Assembly: GCA_002308635.1 (NCBI GenBank)
Contig: DBWG01000138.1
Span: forward strand, 1 to 9,340
Length of the DNA stretch: 9,340 nt
DNA from: Ruminococcaceae bacterium UBA1244
GTDB lineage: Bacteria; Bacillota; Clostridia; Oscillospirales; Acutalibacteraceae
Direction of reading: 5' to 3'
Shown: positions 5,857-9,340 of the stretch, piece after piece
Layout of the letters: the number at the start of each line of letters is the position of its first letter
How positions within the stretch are numbered: the first letter of the stretch is position 1
Made by a program: the position numbers and the translations under genes
Notes under the pieces: model-generated
What the model saw: only the letters and a program-made list of their open reading frames with translations
Databases searched by the model: none
What the model was told of the DNA's origin: nothing

Positions 5857-6684
5857 ATGTCAAGAACATGGTTAATAACAGGTGTATCAAGCGGTTTCGG
5901 AAATGAGATGACAAAGCAGCTTCTGAAAAAGGGTGATACGGTCATCGGTACAGTCAGGAATACAAAAAAGGTGGATGAACTGATCGCAGAATATCCCGAT
6001 ACCTTCGATTGTCAGATACTTGATGTTACGGATATAGATCGCATCCACAGATTTATTCCTGAGATGTTTGAAAAGCACGGAAGGATTGACGTTGTCGTCA
6101 ATAATGCAGGATATGGACTTTTTGGTGCGGCTGAGGAGCTTGACTACGAGAACATAAACAAGATACTCGCGACAAATCTGACTGCTCCGATCATGATAAT
6201 TCACGACAGCCTCCCCTATCTCAGAAAACAGGGCGGCGGACGTATTATTCAGCTTTCATCCTACGGCGGACAGGTGGCTTTCCCGTCAAATTCCATGTAC
6301 CATGCAACAAAATTCGGCGTTGAGGGCTTCTGCGAATCCGTAGCACAGGAGGTTGCAAAATACAATATCGGTATCACGATTGTTGAGCCGGGCGGAGCTC
6401 GTACCGAGTTCAGATACGGCAGCGCTCATGTGGCAGACCTGATGCCGGAGTATGACCATGTGCATGGTTTTCTGAATATGCTTGACCCCAAAAAAGGACT
6501 TGCCCCCGGTGATCCGGCAAAAATGGCAGCAAGAATGATCGAAAGTGTGGATATTGAACCGGCGCCGCTTCGTCAGGTTTACGGTTCACAGGCTCTTAAA
6601 GCTACTATTGAAAGACTTGAAACACGCCTTGCAGATTACAAAACACAGACTGAACTTGCAGCTTCTACGGATGTAACGGAATAA
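5857..6684 (+). CDS. Short-chain dehydrogenase/reductase (SDR family)
   Basis: The 275-residue protein is a classical NAD(P)(H)-dependent SDR. It has the Rossmann cofactor motif TGVSSGFG (8-15), the NNAG motif (82-85), and an active-site set of Asn107, Ser135, Tyr148 and Lys152 (YHATK), followed by VEPGG (176-180). Arg34 in GTVRN after the second strand would fit NADPH preference. The C-terminal part (190-260) resembles the longer SDRs often annotated as oxidoreductases acting on ketones or hydroxy compounds; the substrate is unknown. Its start follows AAGGAGG, only 16 bases after the flavodoxin lipoprotein stop. It is cytosolic, with no signal peptide. All catalytic residues are present. Confidence 0.93.
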   Translation: MSRTWLITGVSSGFGNEMTKQLLKKGDTVIGTVRNTKKVDELIAEYPDTFDCQILDVTDIDRIHRFIPEMFEKHGRIDVVVNNAGYGLFGAAEELDYENINKILATNLTAPIMIIHDSLPYLRKQGGGRIIQLSSYGGQVAFPSNSMYHATKFGVEGFCESVAQEVAKYNIGITIVEPGGARTEFRYGSAHVADLMPEYDHVHGFLNMLDPKKGLAPGDPAKMAARMIESVDIEPAPLRQVYGSQALKATIERLETRLADYKTQTELAASTDVTE

Positions 6685-6696
6685 GGAGGGCAGGCT

Positions 6697-7503
6697 ATGG
6701 CAATAACAGATTTTGCTAAAGAGTACCACGAAAAGATGTTTCCGGGATATGTTTCAAAGTTTCTGACGACAGACCCGGAGTTCATCGAAAGGTTTGATAA
6801 TTTTGCCTTTGATGAAGTGCTGCACATGCCGCTTTCTGAGGGACAGCAGCCTATCAGCGATGTGACAAGGTTTATGGCGATCCTTGCGGTGCTTCTGGGC
6901 TGTCAGGGAATTGATGAATTCAGGGCTATGATTCCGGCGGCAATGGAGTTCGGGGTAACGCCGGTTCAGATCAAGGAGATCGTTTATCAGGCGGTAGCCT
7001 ATCTTGGTATCGGAAGGGTATTTCCTTTCCTGAAAGCGGTCAATGAGATTTTTGAAGAAAATGGAATCGCATTTCCGCTGCCGTCGCAGTCAACGACTGA
7101 CGCAGATGCAGAGGATGACGGAGCAAATACGAAAAACCGCCGTGTTGCCGGCACTCAGGCACAGGTAGATATTTTCGGAGAAGGAATGAAGGAATTCTAT
7201 AAAAGCGGAGCGGCTGACAGCAGACATATAAACTATTGGCTGGCGGATAACTGCTTCGGAGATTACTACACCCGTGGAGGACTGACACTTGCAGAAAGAG
7301 AGCTTGTTACATTCTGTTATATCTATGCACAGGGCGGATGTGAGCCGCAGCTTGAGGGTCATACAGCGGCAAACTTCCGTATGGGAAATGACAAGGGGAT
7401 GCTTATACAGGTGATCTCCCACTGCATACCGTTCATAGGTTATCCGAGAACGCTGAACGCACTAACGGTTATAAATAAAGTAGCTGAGAAACAATCAAAT
7501 TAA
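6697..7503 (+). CDS. Two-domain carboxymuconolactone-decarboxylase-like protein
   Basis: The 268-residue protein has two CMD/AhpD-like helical domains. The first is about 35-120 (FDEVLHMPLSE, LAVLLGCQG, EFGVTPVQIKEIVYQAVAYLG) and the second about 155-262 (LTLAERELVTFCYIYAQGG, EPQLEGHTAANFRMGN, IPFIGYPRTLNAL). A 30-residue acidic, Asn-rich linker joins them. The CxxC pair of true AhpD peroxidase partners is absent. Cysteines at 69, 207 and 215 and His222 remain, which fits gamma-CMD-type proteins whose real role is often unclear. Such tandem-CMD proteins are common next to flavodoxin and aldo/keto reductase genes in Firmicutes. A GGAGGG lies before the ATG, 12 bases after the SDR stop, so it is surely cotranscribed. 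Confidence 0.88.
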   Translation: MAITDFAKEYHEKMFPGYVSKFLTTDPEFIERFDNFAFDEVLHMPLSEGQQPISDVTRFMAILAVLLGCQGIDEFRAMIPAAMEFGVTPVQIKEIVYQAVAYLGIGRVFPFLKAVNEIFEENGIAFPLPSQSTTDADAEDDGANTKNRRVAGTQAQVDIFGEGMKEFYKSGAADSRHINYWLADNCFGDYYTRGGLTLAERELVTFCYIYAQGGCEPQLEGHTAANFRMGNDKGMLIQVISHCIPFIGYPRTLNALTVINKVAEKQSN

Positions 7504-7516
7504 GGAGGAAATTACA

Positions 7517-7966
7517 ATGAGAGAAATTGAAATGGTGAAAGCAAGACAGGATCTGGAGGAACTGGTTGATAAGTATGCAACTGAGTCCGACCGTAATAAT
7601 CAGGACTATTATGTAAATGTTTTTACAGAAGATTGTCATGTCAGAGTGTATTTCAATAATCAGATCGGGATGGAATTTACAAATGTTCAAGATATGATAA
7701 AGGCATACAAGAGCTTTGGTGCGGCAAAAGAGTCTTTTCACATTAACGGTTAGCAGGTAGTGGAATTCCAGGACGATGACCATGCGTCAGGCACCTGCTA
7801 TGCAATGGCAAATCTTGTACAGGAAAAAGACGGAGAAGATATACTGACTACTCATGCAGTACGATATTATGACAAGTATGTAAAAACAGGCGAAGGCTGG
7901 AAAATCGCAGAACGTGATCAGTATTTTGTTTTCTCGGATTCAAAAGCGCTGCCAAAGTTAGGTTGA
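7517..7966 (+). pseudogene. SnoaL/NTF2-like protein gene interrupted by an amber codon
   Basis: The gene starts at 7517 with a good AAGGAGG and encodes a SnoaL-like fold of 149 residues. The first helices are VKARQDLEELVDKYATESDRNNQDYY. The strands are DCHVRVYF, DDDHASGTCYAMANL, THAVRYYDKYVKTGEGWKIAERDQ and YFVF. A TAG at 7751-7753 splits it after SFHING. The sequence continues in the same frame with QVVEF, exactly as the fold requires, so only one codon is affected. A CAG to TAG change is the simplest origin. A GTG at 7760 could allow reinitiation but has no good ribosome binding site. SnoaL-like proteins are small cone-shaped barrels acting as isomerases, hydroxylases or ligand-binding proteins. 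The neighbours on both sides are intact. Confidence 0.8.
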
Positions 7967-8059
7967 CGAATTCCGCAAGAGCGAAGCACCTGACTTTCGG
8001 GGAAGAATAAAATCACATAAGCAATACTTATTAAAGAAAATAACGAAAGGCGGTGCAGT

Positions 8060-8428
8060 ATGGAGGAAAAAGAACTGATAAGAAGTGTATATAAACAAAT
8101 GTATGCAGGCATGATCTCAAAGGATGAAACACTTCTCCGTGAGGTTCTGGATGACAGCTTTGTACTGGTACACATGACCGGAATGCAGCAGTCAAAAGAA
8201 GAATTCATAAATGCTGTTATGAACGGGACTCTGAATTATTTTTCCGGCAGGCAGGAAAGCCTGACTGTAGAACAAAGCGGAGATACAGCGGTGATGATCG
8301 GAAGAAGTGTAGTTGCTGCAGCGGTCTTCGGCGGAGGAAAACATACATGGAGATTGCAGCAGAAATGTGATATGAAAAAGGCAGACGGAAAGTGGAGGAT
8401 AACACGCAGCGTGGTATCAACATACTGA
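8060..8428 (+). CDS. NTF2-like / SnoaL-like (DUF4440-type) protein
   Basis: The 122-residue protein has the usual alpha-beta barrel layout. Helices come first (EEKELIRSVYKQMYAGMISKDETLLREVLDD), then DSFVLVHMTGMQQSKEEFINAV, strands around TVEQSGDTAVMIGRSVVAAAVFGG, and the closing KKADGKWRITRSVVSTY. This fold is found in small enzymes and ligand-binding proteins; the function here is unknown. It sits between the broken SnoaL-like gene and the second flavodoxin, 93 bases after the former and 13 before the latter. The longer gap has no convincing promoter or terminator. The ribosome binding site AAAGGCGG is slightly weaker than those of its neighbours. It is not a close copy of the broken gene. 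Confidence 0.85.
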   Translation: MEEKELIRSVYKQMYAGMISKDETLLREVLDDSFVLVHMTGMQQSKEEFINAVMNGTLNYFSGRQESLTVEQSGDTAVMIGRSVVAAAVFGGGKHTWRLQQKCDMKKADGKWRITRSVVSTY

Positions 8429-8441
8429 AGGAGGAATTACA

Positions 8442-8960
8442 ATGTCAAAAAATCTTATCATCTATTATTCAAGAAAAGGCGAAAACTACTGGAACGGAAG
8501 TATCAAGAATATTTCAAAAGGTAATACAGAGATCGTTGCGGAGTTCATTCAGAAGGCTGTTGGCGGAGATCTGTTTGAAGTGGAAACTGTAAAAGAGTAC
8601 GCAGCGGACTATTACGAGTGCATTGAGGATGCAAAAGCAGAGCTTCGCAGCAATGCAAGACCTGAATTGAAAAAGTATCTTACGGACATTTCACAGTATG
8701 ACAACATTGTTGTAGCCGGTCCCTGTTGGTGGGGTACATATCCCATGGCAGTTTTTACACAGCTTGAAAGGCTGGATTTCACCGGAAAGAAGGTATTCCC
8801 TGTTATGACCCACGAAGGCAGCGGTCAGGCAGGTTCAGCGGCTGCACTGAAAAAGTACTGCAAGGGTGCAGTGGTAGGTGGTGGACTTGCTGTTCACGGA
8901 GCAGATGCCGCAAAATCGGAAAGAACAGTTGCAGGCTGGGCAAAGAAAGAACTTGGTTAA
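8442..8960 (+). CDS. Flavodoxin (cytosolic)
   Basis: The 172-residue protein is a full flavodoxin of the same branch as the domain at 5316-5840. It begins NLIIYYSRKGENYW, with the loop ending SKGNTEIVAEF, then NARPELKKYL, GPCWWGTYPMAVFTQ and THEGSGQAG. The shared landmarks NARPE, WWG and the PxxTHxGSG region show that the two are paralogues, but this one lacks a signal and linker and stays in the cytosol. The fold should bind FMN and shuttle electrons, or act as an NAD(P)H-quinone-type reductase. AAGGAGG precedes the ATG, and the aldo/keto reductase follows after 14 bases. Confidence 0.92.
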   Translation: MSKNLIIYYSRKGENYWNGSIKNISKGNTEIVAEFIQKAVGGDLFEVETVKEYAADYYECIEDAKAELRSNARPELKKYLTDISQYDNIVVAGPCWWGTYPMAVFTQLERLDFTGKKVFPVMTHEGSGQAGSAAALKKYCKGAVVGGGLAVHGADAAKSERTVAGWAKKELG

Positions 8961-8974
8961 AGGAGGACTGCATC

Positions 8975-9340
8975 ATGGACTATATTACACTCAATGACGG
9001 TAACAAAATACCGGCAATCGGATTTGGTGTTTTTCTGATACCTAATGACGGTCCCACTTATGACGCAGTGCTTGAAGCGCTGAAAGCCGGTTATCGCCAT
9101 ATTGATACGGCTGCTGCATATTTTAATGAAGAGGATGTTGGAAAGGCTGTTCGTGACAGCGGTATTCCCAGAGAAGACATCTTCGTGACAAGCAAGCTCT
9201 GGCTTCAGGATCACGGTTATGAAGCAGCCAAAAAGGGTATAGCAAGATCACTGCGCAAGCTTGGTCTTGATTATATTGATCTTTACCTTGTACACCAGCC
9301 CTACGGTGATGTAGCCGGAGCGTGGAAGGCTATGGAGGAG
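8975..9340 (+). CDS. Aldo/keto reductase, N-terminal 122 residues, cut by the right edge
   Basis: The start at 8975 follows AAAGGAGG. The visible part covers the first strands of an NADPH-dependent AKR barrel. It starts with LNDGNKIPAIGFGVF, and the catalytic tetrad Asp44, Tyr49, Lys74 and His107 is complete (GYRHIDTAAAY, TSKLW, LVHQP). It resembles the 2,5-diketo-gluconate-reductase / glyoxal-reductase type that reduces aldehydes and small ketones. The family is usually 270-290 residues, so more than half lies outside the window. It is the last visible gene of the redox operon. Confidence 0.93.
   Translation, partial: MDYITLNDGNKIPAIGFGVFLIPNDGPTYDAVLEALKAGYRHIDTAAAYFNEEDVGKAVRDSGIPREDIFVTSKLWLQDHGYEAAKKGIARSLRKLGLDYIDLYLVHQPYGDVAGAWKAMEE

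Noticed and set aside
7967..8059. Separate promoter for the second NTF2-like gene
   Set aside because: TAAAAT at 8008-8013 has no -35 box at a proper distance; a TTGACG at 7963 has no matching -10 box.
8957..9214. Minus-strand open frame of 85 codons
   Set aside because: It is the shadow of the aldo/keto reductase, whose catalytic residues are all present on the other strand.

Overview
The window looks like chromosomal DNA from a low-to-mid GC gut Firmicute, most likely a Ruminococcus-type Oscillospiraceae. I infer this from the strong GGAGG ribosome binding sites, the TTGAAA/TATAAT-type promoters with 17-base spacers, a secreted protein built from InlB-B-repeat-like modules, and the flavodoxin / SDR / CMD / aldo-keto reductase gene set. 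No rRNA, tRNA, CRISPR array or recognisable transposase was found.

Left part (1-3611, minus strand): one very large secreted repeat protein gene, cut by the left window edge. It has a good promoter, a structured 5' leader, a strong ribosome binding site, a signal peptide and then tandem modules of about 210 residues. Each module joins a CUB-like beta part (SFxLYDxGG ... APEGYxFxISG) to a divergent InlB-B-repeat-like part (EGYxLxxxxVxD ... WY ... FxMPxSxVTV). The copy is broken by an apparent out-of-frame internal deletion in module 1 (about 3172) and an in-frame amber codon in module 3 (2311-2313). The rest is open to the edge.

Middle (3612-5000): gene-poor and eroded. It holds a small 79-residue protein gene (4082-4321, minus) and a chimeric remnant (4591-4845, minus). 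The remnant has the head of an HD-domain phosphohydrolase, an HDLDF piece in another frame, and the C-terminal tail of a ThiF/TcdA-type E1-like enzyme. Most notable are two copies of a compact hairpin element (4006-4063 and 4331-4390). They have different but compensating stems, the same ten-base apical loop sequence, a six-T run and then directly a GGAGG and ATG. I regard this as the best candidate for an undescribed cis-acting RNA here.

Right part (5000-9340, plus strand): a tightly packed redox operon. A perfect 16-bp inverted repeat overlaps its promoter. The order is lipoprotein flavodoxin, short-chain dehydrogenase, two-domain carboxymuconolactone-decarboxylase-like protein, a SnoaL/NTF2-like gene interrupted by an amber codon, a second NTF2-like gene, a cytosolic flavodoxin paralogous to the first, and an aldo/keto reductase running off the right edge. 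Together they suggest reduction or detoxification of carbonyl, quinone or other electrophilic small molecules, with one flavodoxin outside and one inside the membrane. The substrate is unknown.
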